From NCBI GenBank assembly GCA_030699385.1, contig JAUYMY010000052.1:1-51348 (forward strand): 51,348 nt of DNA, given 5' to 3'. The notes beneath the pieces were generated by a model. It saw only the letters and a program-made list of their open reading frames with translations, was not told the DNA's origin and made no database searches. Shown here piece after piece: positions 6,746-15,054 of this stretch (position 1 is the stretch's first letter; each line of letters starts with the position of its first letter). This DNA comes from Methylobacter sp. GTDB taxonomy: Bacteria > Pseudomonadota > Gammaproteobacteria > Methylococcales > Methylomonadaceae. Both the position numbers and the translations under genes were made by a program.

Positions 6746-8059
6746 ATGTACAAATCAATGCGATTAAGTTTGGTTTTGGCAGTGTTGATCTTAAGTAGTA
6801 TTCCTGCCAGGGCCGGAAGTTTGGCAAACGGCGTTTTCGACGAGACTTTCACTGAGAATTTAGGCTTTGGCGATCCGACCACGTATGTGGAACTCGATTT
6901 TCGTTATAGCAGTGTGAGACCCGGTTCATTCGAACGCCGTGAATTGATTGATTCCAATGGTAACCATTGGATATATTATTTTTTTCAAATGCCGCAAGGC
7001 GAAAGCAGAGCCAATGTTTCCTGGACCGTCGGCGGCGGCGCCACTACAGCGTCTTTGTCGCGTTCGAATTCGCAATTTAATTGGAGTTCGCGCACCGGAA
7101 TATCAACCAATCCTTTCAACATGGAGTCAGGGCGTTATTACTTATTAACAATTACTTCCGAGGCGCCGTCTCGTCTCAGCGGAAGGCGGACGGACTATTT
7201 TTACTTTTCCCTGGAGGAAGGCGGTAATGTAACGCCGCCGAATGATAATAAGGCGCCGACCGTGAATATGTCGCCTGTGCCGGGAAGCGGGCTTGAATGG
7301 CAAAAAAATATTTTCGACGGCCAAGGTTTTTCGATTATCGTCGAAGATCCCGACGGTATGGCCGATATCGACTGGAATAGCTTAAAGGTGAGCATTGCTG
7401 GGGTCGATAAGACACAACACTTCATGACAGTGGCAGGAGTATTGGTCGATGAAGGCCGCTTAAGTTCAAGTCAAGGCGTCGATTTTCAAACCTTTGTGTT
7501 TCGCCCGGATCCTAGCAAATTTTCAGATAGCCATAATTTGTTCAATCTGCAATGGAATGGCGATTGGCCGATTAATATACAAATTTGCGATAAGGGAGGT
7601 TTATGCGCCAGTGCCGATTACAGTATTTATATCGGGCCGTTTTTGACGGTGGAATCCGTTCAAGATCTGCGTTGTTCCGGTGTGCCGCAGAAAGATCCGA
7701 TAAAACTTAGCGGAATAAAACTCCAAAACATCGGTTTTACAGTGGCAGGGAAAATATATGCGGCTCTGCAAGCTTCGGGTACTAATTCATTTTGGACATA
7801 TTATGCGTCGGCTTACGGTATGCCGGTATTAACGAAAGAAATCACGTCTTTCTATTTAGATCCTTTATTGATGTCGCCCGGTTTTAGCTTGAGCGCGGAA
7901 GTATTAGATTTTCCGGCGGAATTTCTATACAGCGCTTCAGGCGATGATTTGTTTTTTTATTCGTTGCAAAGCGGCAGCTATAAATTCCTGACAGGGATTC
8001 AGGATACTTCAAATGGCGCGATGGCGATTTATGAACGAGAAATTCAGGTCTGCCCATAG
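6746..8059 (+). CDS. Secreted protein of unknown function
   Basis: A 437-residue product with a Sec signal peptide (MRLSLVLAVLILSSIPARAG, cleavage expected near residue 24). The mature protein is rich in Ser, Asn and aromatic residues and low in Lys, as in exported beta-sandwich proteins. Residues about 168-280 begin with NKAPTVNMSPVPGSG and IIVEDPDGMADIDW, resembling the boundary of an Ig/cadherin-like module. A pair of cysteines near ICDKGGLC and others at RCSG and the very C-terminal QVCP suggest disulfides. I see no catalytic motif or sorting signal. An AGGGAG-like site (GGGAGAG) precedes the ATG by about 7 bases. It stands alone between the repeat and a strong hairpin at 8097-8145. Confidence 0.7.
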   Translation: MYKSMRLSLVLAVLILSSIPARAGSLANGVFDETFTENLGFGDPTTYVELDFRYSSVRPGSFERRELIDSNGNHWIYYFFQMPQGESRANVSWTVGGGATTASLSRSNSQFNWSSRTGISTNPFNMESGRYYLLTITSEAPSRLSGRRTDYFYFSLEEGGNVTPPNDNKAPTVNMSPVPGSGLEWQKNIFDGQGFSIIVEDPDGMADIDWNSLKVSIAGVDKTQHFMTVAGVLVDEGRLSSSQGVDFQTFVFRPDPSKFSDSHNLFNLQWNGDWPINIQICDKGGLCASADYSIYIGPFLTVESVQDLRCSGVPQKDPIKLSGIKLQNIGFTVAGKIYAALQASGTNSFWTYYASAYGMPVLTKEITSFYLDPLLMSPGFSLSAEVLDFPAEFLYSASGDDLFFYSLQSGSYKFLTGIQDTSNGAMAIYEREIQVCP

Positions 8060-8096
8060 CCATAAAGTATCCACACATCTTTTTAGCCCCGTAGGG

Positions 8097-8145
8097 GGCT
8101 GTGCGTACCTTTTAATTTTATGGACACACCAAGGTACGCACAGCC
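8097..8145. terminator. Bidirectional hairpin between convergent genes
   Basis: A perfect 15-bp inverted repeat, GGCTGTGCGTACCTT and AAGGTACGCACAGCC, with a 19-base loop. It lies between the plus-strand secreted-protein gene and the minus-strand nifS end. A second small hairpin (AGCCCC/GGGGCT) overlaps its left side. The position suits a terminator for both units, but the U-run is weak, so it may be a repeat element instead. Confidence 0.5.
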
Positions 8146-8190
8146 CTGTAGGTCAGGTTAGCGCAGTGTAACCCGATCTACCTGACTCCA
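8144..8190. repeat. Shortened relative of repeat family A
   Basis: It begins CCCTGTAGGTCAGGTTAGCG and ends GTAACCCGATCTACCTGA, matching both ends of family A with the central 50 bases missing. It lies just past the nifS stop codon. Confidence 0.6.
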
Positions 8191-8196
8191 ACTTCC

Positions 8197-9408
8197 TTAC
8201 GCATACGTCGGAGCAAAAGCCTGCTCAGGATTGGCTACCGGGCCATCGCCTGACCAATACGGCGACAATTTGCGCAGTGTCGCCACAATACCGGGCATCA
8301 CTTCGATGACTTTTTCCACTTCCGCCATGGTGTTATAGCGCGAGAACGAAAAGCGTATCGTGCCGTGCGCGGCGGTGTACGGAATATCCATAGCCCGCAT
8401 CACATGCGACGGTTCCAACGAACCTGAAGTACAGGCCGAACCGCTCGATGCGGCGATACCGGCTTTATTCAACAACATCAAAATCGACTCGCCTTCGATA
8501 TATTCAAAGGCAATGTCCGTGGTGTTCGGCAGGCGGTTGTACATGTCGCCAGTGACGAAACAATGGCCGATTTGCTCGGTAATGCCTTGCTCCAATCGGT
8601 CGCGCATGGCTTTGACTTGGATGTTCTCATATTCGATAAAGTTCTGCGCCAGTTCGCAGGCTTTGCCGAGGCCGACAATCGATGCGCTGTTTTCAGTCCC
8701 TGCTCGTCTGCCACGCTCTTGATGGCCGCCGCGTAACAACGGGCGATAACGGGTGCCGCGACGCAGGTATAAAACGCCGATGCCTTTGGGCGCATGTAAT
8801 TTGTGCCCCGACAATGACAACATGTCGATTTTGGTATCCTGCAACATCATCGGGATTTTGCCGACCGCTTGCACCGCATCGGTATGGAACATCACGCCCG
8901 CCGCATTGGCCATCTCCGCCATTTCCGCGACCGGGAAAATCGTGCCGGTTTCATTGTTGGCCCACATCACCGAAACGATCGCGACCTGGTCGGACAACAA
9001 GCGTTGGTAAGCATCCAATTTTAAACGCCCGGCTTTATCGACCGGCAACCGGTGGATGGTGTAACCCTCTTTTTCAAGGTGCTCGCACAGGCTTAAAATC
9101 GCCGGATGCTCAACTGTGGTGGTGATGATTTCTTTCTTATTCGGCTGGGCTTTAATTGCTGAAAGAATCGCCGTGGAGTTGGATTCGGTACCGCAGGAGG
9201 TGAAAATGATTTCTGAATCATGTTCAGCGCCGATCAACGCCTGCACCTGTTGCCGAGCCTGTTTAAGCCCCCGCGCCACGCCGTCGGCGAATTTATGGAT
9301 GGATGACGGATTGCCGTATTGCTCAAGGAAATACGGAATCATCACATCGACCACCGCCGGATCAACCTTGGTGGTGGCATTGTTATCAAGATAAATGTCA
9401 GTCATCAC
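8197..9408 (-). CDS. nifS: Cysteine desulfurase NifS
   Basis: A PLP enzyme that takes sulfur from cysteine as a persulfide and hands it to NifU for Fe-S cluster assembly in nitrogenase. The 403-residue protein has the class V aminotransferase signature: [12 protein letters not shown] at the start, [12 protein letters not shown], the PLP lysine in [13 protein letters not shown], and the persulfide-carrying Cys326 in [15 protein letters not shown]. Length and motifs are those of NifS rather than a SufS-type enzyme. Its ATG overlaps the nifU stop by 4 bases, so the pair is co-translated. It is the last gene of the iscA-nifU-nifS unit. A short C-terminal extension ([14 protein letters not shown]) is ordinary for nif-linked copies. 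Confidence 0.95.
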   Translation of the reverse strand: MMTDIYLDNNATTKVDPAVVDVMIPYFLEQYGNPSSIHKFADGVARGLKQARQQVQALIGAEHDSEIIFTSCGTESNSTAILSAIKAQPNKKEIITTTVEHPAILSLCEHLEKEGYTIHRLPVDKAGRLKLDAYQRLLSDQVAIVSVMWANNETGTIFPVAEMAEMANAAGVMFHTDAVQAVGKIPMMLQDTKIDMLSLSGHKLHAPKGIGVLYLRRGTRYRPLLRGGHQERGRRAGTENSASIVGLGKACELAQNFIEYENIQVKAMRDRLEQGITEQIGHCFVTGDMYNRLPNTTDIAFEYIEGESILMLLNKAGIAASSGSACTSGSLEPSHVMRAMDIPYTAAHGTIRFSFSRYNTMAEVEKVIEVMPGIVATLRKLSPYWSGDGPVANPEQAFAPTYA

Positions 9409-10313
9409 GCCACCTCAATATTGACCAGTTTCGCCATTTCCGATGCCGGTACCACTTTAATAAATTCGCCCATGACTTCCATCAAGCGCTGTTGGATTCC
9501 TGCAATGGTCATCGCGGCCATTTGGCAACCGTTGCAGGCGCCGGTCATGTTGACGTAAGCGGTGTTGCCGATGACCTCGACCAGTTCCACATCGCCGCCG
9601 TCGGCCATCAATGCCGGCCTTAGCGATTCCAGAACTTCCTCGATTTTTTTAATGCGTTGCAGATTGGTTAACGGTCCTTTAACCGCGGCAATTGTTTCCG
9701 CAGGTTTCTTGACCGGTGCCGCGCCGGGATCGAATTTCTCGCCTTTTTCCGCCAGCACTTTTTCCAAAATGGCTTCAATATCTTCATGGCACGCCGCACA
9801 ACCGCCGCCCGCTTTGGTGAAGTTGGTGACGTCTTCAACGGTGCGCAATTTATTGGCCCAAACCATTTCCTCGATCATCACCGCATCGATTGCGAAACAT
9901 TTGCAGATCAGCGCGCCTTCTTCATGGTCGTCCTTCCATTCTTCGCCGCGATAGTTGGCTATCGCTGCTTGCAAGGCTTCGCGTCCCATCACCGAACAAT
10001 GCATTTTTTCCGGCGGCAAGCCTTCGAGTTGATCGGCAATATCCTGGTTGGTGACTTTCAACGCCTCATCCAGCGTCATGCCTTTAATGATTTCGGTCAA
10101 TACCGATGACGAAGCAATCGCCGAACCGCAGCCGAAGGTTTGAAAGCCGGCCTCGAGGATGATTTCGCTGTCGTCATCGACCTTTAAGGTTAAGCGCAAG
10201 GCATCGCCGCAGCTGATGGAACCCACTTCGCCGGTCGCATTGGCATCAACCACCGCGCCCGCATTTTTGGGGTTGAAAAAATGTTCTTTGACTTTGTCTG
10301 AATAGTCCCACAT
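9405..10313 (-). CDS. nifU: Fe-S cluster scaffold NifU
   Basis: Three-domain scaffold that assembles [2Fe-2S] and [4Fe-4S] clusters for NifH and for FeMo-cofactor precursors. Residues 1-125 are IscU-like with cluster ligands Cys35, Cys62 and Cys106. The central BFD-like ferredoxin domain carries Cys137 and Cys139 plus the [11 protein letters not shown] pair for a permanent [2Fe-2S] centre. The C-terminal Nfu domain has GGDVELVEV and the CNGC pair. The 302-residue length and the cysteine numbering agree closely with Azotobacter-type NifU. It overlaps nifS by 4 bases downstream and is separated from iscA upstream by a palindromic repeat. Expression should be under the sigma-54 promoter before iscA. 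Confidence 0.96.
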   Translation of the reverse strand: MWDYSDKVKEHFFNPKNAGAVVDANATGEVGSISCGDALRLTLKVDDDSEIILEAGFQTFGCGSAIASSSVLTEIIKGMTLDEALKVTNQDIADQLEGLPPEKMHCSVMGREALQAAIANYRGEEWKDDHEEGALICKCFAIDAVMIEEMVWANKLRTVEDVTNFTKAGGGCAACHEDIEAILEKVLAEKGEKFDPGAAPVKKPAETIAAVKGPLTNLQRIKKIEEVLESLRPALMADGGDVELVEVIGNTAYVNMTGACNGCQMAAMTIAGIQQRLMEVMGEFIKVVPASEMAKLVNIEVA

Positions 10314-10339
10314 GGCTTTTTCCTCTAATTGGGTAGGCT

Positions 10340-10442
10340 GTAGGTTGGGTTAGGCGGTAGCCGTAACCCAACGCATTCGAGCCGCAAATGTTGGGTTACG
10401 CTACCGCTACCAAAAGTAGGCGCTTTAGGCGACCCAACCTAC
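10340..10442. repeat. Palindromic repeat between iscA and nifU
   Basis: Outer arms GTAGGTTGGGT (10340-10350) and ACCCAACCTAC (10432-10442) enclose a second pair, GTAACCCAAC and GTTGGGTTAC. It resembles family A in its TGTAGGTnGGGTTA end but has a different interior. In the transcript it would fold into a large hairpin between two co-oriented nif genes. Confidence 0.8.
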
Positions 10443-10444
10443 AT

Positions 10445-10801
10445 TTAAGAACAGGTTTTAGTTCCAGTGCCTTCGCTGCTGGTATTAAACGAAGTGCCGC
10501 AAGCACAACTTTTAGCCGCATTGGGGTTGGTAAACTTGAATCCCGAACCGTCAAGGGTATCGAGAAAATCGACCGACATGCCGTCTAGCATCGGCAAGCT
10601 GGCTGGGTCAATAAATACCTTCACTTCGCCGCAATCAATGACGGTGTCTTCCTGCGTATGGCTGCCTTCGAGTTTCAAGCCGTATTGGTAACCGGAACAA
10701 CCGCCATCGGTGACTTCTATCCGTAAACCCGCTGTTGGTGTTTCCGATCCGGCAATAAAACGGCCTACGGCGCTAATGGCCTTTTCTGTTAATGTAATCA
10801 T
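10445..10801 (-). CDS. iscA: A-type Fe-S carrier, nif-linked IscA/HesB
   Basis: An A-type carrier that accepts clusters or iron and passes them to apo-proteins, here presumably for nitrogenase maturation. The product of about 118 residues has the three conserved cysteines, one in GGCSGYQYG and two in SCACG near the C-terminus, and the usual ITLTEKAISAVGRF start. I prefer the ATG at 10801 because CAGGAG lies 9 bases upstream of it; the frame stays open to 10828. It heads the unit iscA-nifU-nifS. A sigma-54 promoter at 10849-10863 and a NifA-type site at 10906-10921 lie just upstream, so it should be induced with nitrogen fixation. Confidence 0.9.
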   Translation of the reverse strand: MITLTEKAISAVGRFIAGSETPTAGLRIEVTDGGCSGYQYGLKLEGSHTQEDTVIDCGEVKVFIDPASLPMLDGMSVDFLDTLDGSGFKFTNPNAAKSCACGTSFNTSSEGTGTKTCS

Positions 10802-10848
10802 TTTTATGCACTCCTGAGTTTGTGGCATCGTTCTTGTTAATACTTAAA

Positions 10849-10863
10849 GCAACCTGTATGCCA
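10849..10863 (-). promoter_or_regulatory. Sigma-54 promoter for iscA-nifU-nifS
   Basis: On the minus strand the sequence is TGGCATACAGGTTGC: -24 GG, exactly 10 bases, -12 GC. The start site would lie about 35-40 bases before the iscA ATG. Confidence 0.8.
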
Positions 10864-10905
10864 TTTTGTTATTTATTTTTAATGGCCTGTTTAATAAGAC
10901 ATTAT

Positions 10906-10921
10906 TGTCAGTATCCGCACA
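10906..10921. promoter_or_regulatory. NifA-type upstream activator site
   Basis: TGT, 10 bases (CAGTATCCGC), ACA matches the known NifA site TGT-N10-ACA. It lies 43 bp upstream of the iscA sigma-54 promoter, close but workable, and 84 bp before the divergent NifZ-like gene. Confidence 0.6.
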
Positions 10922-11004
10922 ATAAATAATGTATTAGCACACAGGTTTCGCTCACACACGCAACTGACAATGTAAGCTTTGCTACAAAACAAAGGGGATA
11001 AGCA

Positions 11005-11268
11005 ATGAAAGTAGAAGATTTAGAGATAGGCGATGTCGTTTATGCAGCAAAGACGATTACTGATGATGGCTCAATACCCGGCGGTGTTGAAGGTACGTTA
11101 CTGGCTGAGGCCGGTACTCGCGGTGTTCTCACCCTGATCGGGCATGTGGAGGAAGAGCCGGAGCGCAGTGTTTTTCTGGTGCGTTTTGAGGATAAGGAGA
11201 TGAATCTGGGCAACCCGATTGGCTGCTGGCTTGAGGATTTGACGGTGGAGCCTAAATTGGTTAATTAA
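11005..11268 (+). CDS. NifZ-like small protein
   Basis: An 87-residue acidic product. The IGDVVYAAKTITDDGSIPG start followed by VEGTLLAEAGTRGVLTLIG and the end NPIGCWLEDL parallels the NifZ domain (basic start, R-D-D-G-T-Y-P-G, G-x-V-G-Y-V, and a C-terminal VxGCxxEEL). NifZ acts with NifH on P-cluster maturation of the MoFe protein. This copy is shorter than the roughly 150-residue NifZ of Azotobacter and lacks its C-terminal tail. AAGGGG precedes the ATG by 8 bases. It is the only plus-strand gene in the nif block and shares the activator site at 10906 with the divergent iscA operon. I see no good sigma-54 promoter of its own. Confidence 0.6.
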   Translation: MKVEDLEIGDVVYAAKTITDDGSIPGGVEGTLLAEAGTRGVLTLIGHVEEEPERSVFLVRFEDKEMNLGNPIGCWLEDLTVEPKLVN

Positions 11269-11284
11269 TTTTCATCACGAATGA

Positions 11285-11349
11285 TTGTGGGAGCGTCGAC
11301 CTCGGCGCGAACAGCGCGATTGTTCGCGGCCGGGTGGCCGCTCCCACAA
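11285..11349. repeat. Palindromic repeat, GTGGGAGCG family
   Basis: Arms TTGTGGGAGCG and CGCTCCCACAA enclose a GC-rich inner palindrome. Positions 11314-11347 recur in inverted orientation at 51315-51348 with one mismatch in 34 bases. It lies between the convergent NifZ-like and nif11 genes and could also act as a terminator. Confidence 0.85.
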
Positions 11350-11396
11350 CTTACATAGAGTACCTTTCTCAATGATACTTCTTTAAACTCAGGGCA

Positions 11397-11615
11397 TTAA
11401 ACTCTCAATAGCGCCTTGGCCATTTTTTCAGACAGCTGCTCTTCAACGAATTGCGGCTCGTTGGGCGGATAAAGTTCCACTTCATCCAGTTCAAAATTAT
11501 ATTCTTTGCCCAAGGCAATCAGTTCCCTGATTTTTTGTACCGCCAACAGTTTTTCTTTTAATTCGGGATCTGTTTTGGCCTGTTCGGAAAAGGCTTTGAT
11601 TTGTGCAATTGACAT
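11397..11615 (-). CDS. Nif11-domain small protein
   Basis: About 72 residues. The pattern MSIAQIKAFSEQAKTDPELK followed by a helical LLAVQKIRELIALGKEYNFE resembles the Nif11 domain, found in short proteins of nif regions and as leader peptides of some ribosomally made natural products. There is no double-glycine leader end here, so a nif-associated role is more likely. I choose the ATG at 11615 because TAGGAG precedes it by 8 bases; the frame is open further upstream, but that part overlaps the preceding gene in a shadow frame. It is the last gene of the nifH-led set, 58 bases after the 320-residue protein gene. Confidence 0.75.
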   Translation of the reverse strand: MSIAQIKAFSEQAKTDPELKEKLLAVQKIRELIALGKEYNFELDEVELYPPNEPQFVEEQLSEKMAKALLRV

Positions 11616-11673
11616 AGTGTTGACTCCTAAGGTTGAAAATGACTGCAATGCAGTTGATGAAAATTTATATTCG

Positions 11674-12636
11674 CTACACGCTGTAAGGCGTGTTAACCCA
11701 GTCTTTAAGTACCGCAACATCGCGTTCGGGCAAGTAAGAAAAATCGCCGCTGACATCTTTAAAAACCGCCAGCCCGCTGTGCGGGGACACCAACCTGCCT
11801 TTGACCATATAAAAGAACCAGGCAAATGGATAACCGGCCTGGCGGTCGAATCGGGTCAGCAGGTTATGCAGCGCCGTGCCTTTTTTGCCGCTAATATCGT
11901 CCAGTTGCGGGACGTTTTTTTGCTGGGTATTGATAATTTCGACGTTAATGATTTGTTCGCCAAAACGCCCGGTGTGCCGGAACGGCCGCACAATCCAGTC
12001 ATCGGACAGCACGGCTTTTTGCAGCGCACTGCTGCGGTTCCAGTCGTCCATAAAACGCTGCACCGGGTGTTCGTCGAGATGGTATTTATTGATTTCATCC
12101 ATGAAAACCGACACGTCAGTTTTACGTCGATAAGAATAACGCGGCGTTCCAATACAGAATGTTTCTACGCATTCCGGCTCCAATGGATCAATAAATTCTT
12201 CTAGGTCTTCCGGCGGACTGTCTTCGCCGACCAGCAGGCGAGCCGACATCTCATAGGTTTTATCGATGTCTATTTGTATGAATTGCTCAGCTTTACTGCC
12301 GGTTTGGACGACAAAATGCAAAGTAGTGCCGGTTTGTTGCGTGGCAATCAGTTGTTCTTCTTGGGCGTGCTCAATCAGGGTTTGCAGATTTTTGCCGCAT
12401 TCGATATAAGTCCGTTCCGTCCATTCAATCAGGTCAGTGGCAATACGCTTGCCCTCTCTATCGACAATGCCGCCGAGGCGATACCATTCATCCCCGGTTT
12501 TAGCCAGATGAATCGGATAATCGGGATTCAGCGCTTGCAGCGTTGCCAGCAATAAGCCGTCATCCGAGTCGGGCAAGGTGTGTTTGCAGATTTTTGCAAG
12601 CTGTTGCCCATCAAGTTGAAAATGTTGGTCAGCCAT
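11674..12636 (-). CDS. Conserved-looking nif-cluster protein, unknown function
   Basis: A 320-residue soluble protein with no signal peptide, membrane segment or cofactor motif that I can recognise. It is rich in acidic and aromatic residues; the first 75 residues (LPDSDDGLLLATLQALNPDY and DEWYRLGGIVDREGKRI) and the last 120 (RPFRHTGRFGEQIINVEI, GYPFAWFFYMVKGRLVS) look like compact folded domains. The gene overlaps the LRV gene by 8 bases upstream and precedes nif11, so it is translated with proteins dedicated to nitrogenase. A role in maturation or protection is suggested only by that position. Confidence 0.75.
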   Translation of the reverse strand: MADQHFQLDGQQLAKICKHTLPDSDDGLLLATLQALNPDYPIHLAKTGDEWYRLGGIVDREGKRIATDLIEWTERTYIECGKNLQTLIEHAQEEQLIATQQTGTTLHFVVQTGSKAEQFIQIDIDKTYEMSARLLVGEDSPPEDLEEFIDPLEPECVETFCIGTPRYSYRRKTDVSVFMDEINKYHLDEHPVQRFMDDWNRSSALQKAVLSDDWIVRPFRHTGRFGEQIINVEIINTQQKNVPQLDDISGKKGTALHNLLTRFDRQAGYPFAWFFYMVKGRLVSPHSGLAVFKDVSGDFSYLPERDVAVLKDWVNTPYSV

Positions 12637-13414
12637 GGTCAGTCCCCGGTTTTTCGTTCCCGTCTGCGCTTTGGGAGTGGTGTGTTAAGCGTTCTCGTGC
12701 CGCCGCCTTGACATCAGGCTCGGGGTCATCGAGCAAACAAGTCAATGCCTCCGGCGCAACGCGTTGGGCTGCGGTATAGCGCACCACCCAGTCGGCATCA
12801 TGCAGCATGATTACGGCGTCATCCGGGCTCATGCGTTCGGCGACAATGCGCCTGACTTCAGGCGCGCTGTCATGGGCCATCAAGCCTAAACTGACTTCGG
12901 GCAGCCGTTCGGCGACAATTTTTCGCACTTCCAGGTCTTTATCGCGGATAAAGCGGAACAGGCGGCCTTTCGGCAGTCGTTTGGCTACAGTCAATCTGAC
13001 GATGTAATCTTTATCGTCCGCCATTTTTTCCAGGTCTTCGGGCGCGATGCGGTCGGCAACGGTCATACGCACTTCCCTATCCACATCATCGATTAACAGA
13101 TACAGCTGGGATACGGGTATGCGATAGGCAACCGCGCGCCTGACCACTTCGTCCTCATCGTCAATCAGCGCACCCAGTGCTTTTTGCGGTGCGTAACGGA
13201 CAGCAATGGCGCGCCGCTCCCAAAAGCCGTCTTGCAGATAATGCTCGGCGTATCCCGGATTGACACGAAAAAAGCGGTCGATTTGCCGACCGCTTTCCAC
13301 CAACACGCAAGTGTCGCCGGGCATACAGCGCCCCATCAGCAAGGTTTTGCCGCGAAAAGGGCATAAACTGCAATCGGCAAAAGGGACACTGACAGCGTTC
13401 TCATGATCGGCCAT
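12629..13414 (-). CDS. LRV-repeat [4Fe-4S] protein
   Basis: Leucine-rich-variant protein of the kind first known from the Azotobacter nif region. About 261 residues: the N-terminal cysteine cluster has Cys15, Cys18, Cys30 and Cys36 (CSLCPFRGK and MPGDTC) for a [4Fe-4S] centre, followed by roughly eight 24-residue helical repeats with the pattern VRxxVAxRLPxxxLxxLxxDxD. Its function in nitrogen fixation is not established; a redox-sensitive docking role is plausible. I choose the start at 13414, which has GGGA 8 bases before the ATG and leaves a short gap after the upstream gene; the frame extends to 13471 but would then overlap it. Its 3' end overlaps the next gene by 8 bases. Confidence 0.85.
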   Translation of the reverse strand: MADHENAVSVPFADCSLCPFRGKTLLMGRCMPGDTCVLVESGRQIDRFFRVNPGYAEHYLQDGFWERRAIAVRYAPQKALGALIDDEDEVVRRAVAYRIPVSQLYLLIDDVDREVRMTVADRIAPEDLEKMADDKDYIVRLTVAKRLPKGRLFRFIRDKDLEVRKIVAERLPEVSLGLMAHDSAPEVRRIVAERMSPDDAVIMLHDADWVVRYTAAQRVAPEALTCLLDDPEPDVKAAARERLTHHSQSADGNEKPGTDHG

Positions 13415-13427
13415 GCTAGCTTCCCGT

Positions 13428-13694
13428 TCAGTCCGGGATGATCTCTGCAACGACAATACCCGTTGCGGCATCGTAATCGTTGGTCAGGCACAAACAATGC
13501 TCCCGCCCGTCGATTAAATAAAGGTTGAAGCCATCCCCCTCAATGACCGGTTTATTGTTGGGCAAATCGTCATCCATGCAGTAGGTGAAATGGATGGGTT
13601 GATACTGCTGCCTCAACTCAGTCACCGTGGCGTCATCGACGCCCATGGTTTCGATTTTTGCCGCTATCGCGTTGACTTGTTCGCTGCTAATCAT
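13428..13694 (-). CDS. Small nif-associated protein, DUF6129-like
   Basis: An 88-residue acidic protein. The helical start (ISSEQVNAIAAKIETMGVDD), the FTYCMDDDLPNNKPV segment and GFNLYLIDGREHCLCLTND are what I recall of a short nif-linked family listed as DUF6129. Three cysteines are present but no classical cluster motif. It overlaps nifY upstream by 4 bases, which indicates co-translation. The function is unknown; proposals would rest only on the company of NifY and LRV. Confidence 0.65.
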   Translation of the reverse strand: MISSEQVNAIAAKIETMGVDDATVTELRQQYQPIHFTYCMDDDLPNNKPVIEGDGFNLYLIDGREHCLCLTNDYDAATGIVVAEIIPD

Positions 13695-14383
13695 CCTGTC
13701 GCCTCCTCCCGTTCAAAATGAAAACGCTCGCTGGCCTCAATCCCCATAACCTTGGCCAGCCAAGGCGGCGGCGTCCCGGCAATCACGCTTTGCAGTTGGT
13801 TAAGCACGCCGGCAATGGCATCAACGGCGGGCAATTTAATCGGATGAATGCCCAGTTTGACGATTTTTGCCGCCGCAGGACCGCCGACCGAGGCGATATA
13901 AAGCACTTGGCAATCCTGTATCAATTCCGCCCTAAACAAGTTTTTATCTTCAACTTCCTGCCGGCAGTCAGTGTTGCGGATGTCAATTAAACGGGTTTCA
14001 TCGGCGGAAACTTGATAAACCATAAATTGGCTGCAAGAACCGAAATGGCCATCAACATTGATGCCGTCATTGCTGGCGCAGGCGATGCGAATGGAGCCGG
14101 GCATATCGCCCTCGTTATAGGCCTGTTGCTCAGGCACATTAAGGCCGGATTTAAGGATGCTTAACGCATGGGTCAGCAATGGCGGATCAATAGCGGCGAA
14201 CTCGCCCGCTGAGGCTGTTTTAAGCGTATCAAGAGTGAGACCGAGCAGTTTTTGTTCGGTGAGCGGAAGGCCGATGCAATCGGTCAATACCGACAACAAG
14301 CGTTTGGCATCGGTATCGGGCAAAGCGCGAGCGGCCAGCCCAATACGTAAAGCCAGTTCCCGTGAGATAATCTGGCTGTCCAT
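13691..14383 (-). CDS. nifY: FeMo-cofactor-binding accessory protein NifY/NafY type
   Basis: The NifX/NifY/NafY family holds FeMo-cofactor or apo-dinitrogenase during maturation. The 230-residue product has an N-terminal helical domain (residues 1-95) and, from about 97, the cofactor-binding domain: IRIACASNDGINVDGHFGSC, then VEDKNLFRAELIQDCQVLYI and SVGGPAAAKIVKLGIHPIKL. The HFGSC segment carries the histidine that in NafY helps bind the cofactor. Two-domain architecture favours NifY/NafY over the one-domain NifX. It follows nifHDKT and a ferredoxin gene as in many proteobacterial nif operons, and overlaps the next gene by 4 bases. Confidence 0.85.
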   Translation of the reverse strand: MDSQIISRELALRIGLAARALPDTDAKRLLSVLTDCIGLPLTEQKLLGLTLDTLKTASAGEFAAIDPPLLTHALSILKSGLNVPEQQAYNEGDMPGSIRIACASNDGINVDGHFGSCSQFMVYQVSADETRLIDIRNTDCRQEVEDKNLFRAELIQDCQVLYIASVGGPAAAKIVKLGIHPIKLPAVDAIAGVLNQLQSVIAGTPPPWLAKVMGIEASERFHFEREEATG

Positions 14384-14387
14384 CTGC

Positions 14388-14588
14388 TTACGCCTCTAGC
14401 GGCAGAATGCAGTTATCGATCGGGCATACTTTGACGCATTGCGGTATGTCAAAATCGCCCTCGCATTCGGTACAGGTTTTTTTGTCGATTTCAAAGACAA
14501 TTTTGCCTTCGGTAATAGAATTGGTCGGGCACACCGGTTCGCAGTCGCCACATGAAATACAATCTGCTGCAACAATATATAAGGCCAT
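14388..14588 (-). CDS. 2[4Fe-4S] ferredoxin, nif-associated
   Basis: A 66-residue low-potential ferredoxin. The first cluster motif is CISCGDCEPVCP and the second CTECEGDFDIPQC with VCPIDNC; the 8-residue gap inside the second motif marks the Allochromatium-type 2[4Fe-4S] ferredoxins common in nif operons (FdxN-like). It is a likely electron donor to NifH or a helper in cofactor synthesis. It lies 2 bases after nifT and 4 bases before nifY. Confidence 0.9.
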   Translation of the reverse strand: MALYIVAADCISCGDCEPVCPTNSITEGKIVFEIDKKTCTECEGDFDIPQCVKVCPIDNCILPLEA

Positions 14589-14590
14589 GA

Positions 14591-14815
14591 TTATTCTCCT
14601 GAATCTAAGCGTTTTGCGCGTAAAGTGACAGGGAAATCCGGTTGTCCGTCCAGCGGTTCAAAATAATATTTTGAGCCATCACTGAGCAGGACTTCGCCGC
14701 CCCATTTATCGGAGCTATCGAATTCAACCGATTCCGCCACTTCTTCCAAATCTTTTTTGGGCACGTAGAAGACTAATTTGCCCTCTGCATTTTTTTTCAA
14801 CATGACACTAGGCAT
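14591..14815 (-). CDS. nifT: NifT/FixU small protein
   Basis: A 74-residue product with the family pattern MPSVMLKKNAEGKLVFYVPK, then KDLEEVAESVEF, WGGEVLLSDGSKYYFEP and a basic end. NifT always sits after nifK but its function is not known and mutants grow normally in tested species. A GGAG site precedes the ATG by 8 bases. A 240-bp repeat-filled spacer separates it from nifK. Confidence 0.9.
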   Translation of the reverse strand: MPSVMLKKNAEGKLVFYVPKKDLEEVAESVEFDSSDKWGGEVLLSDGSKYYFEPLDGQPDFPVTLRAKRLDSGE

Positions 14816-14829
14816 TGGTTTTCTCCGTT

Positions 14830-15052
14830 TACACGCATGTAAGGTTGTCTTATCGTTCCTACGCTCCAGCGTAAGAACGATGCCACTTCGTGGTGAAAGG
14901 TTACGACACAGCCGGACGGGGCATGTTGCCCCGTTCGAAACGTTTGCTTCCTTCTAGCTCTCACGCAGCGCAGGAACTAGAAAAACGTTAGGAACGGGGT
15001 TGCAAACCCCGTCCCGCTTGGTCAGACGCGATAAATCGCGTCTCTACGGACA
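14830..15052. repeat. Three palindromic repeats in the nifK-nifT spacer
   Basis: From left to right: a hairpin TCGTTCCTACGCTCC / AGCGTAAGAACGA near 14853-14881; a larger pair with CGGACGGGGCATGTTGCCCCG near 14913-14936 answered by CGGGGTTGCAAACCCCGTCC near 14996-15015; and GACGCGATAAATCGCGTCTCTACGG-type sequence at 15024-15048 that recurs twice in the nifH-nifD spacer. In the nif mRNA these would fold between nifK and nifT. Confidence 0.8.
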
Positions 15053-15054
15053 AA

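Noticed and set aside
11616..11825. N-terminal extension of the Nif11 frame
   Set aside because: The extension is a shadow of the 320-residue gene; a good ribosome site supports the internal ATG at 11615.
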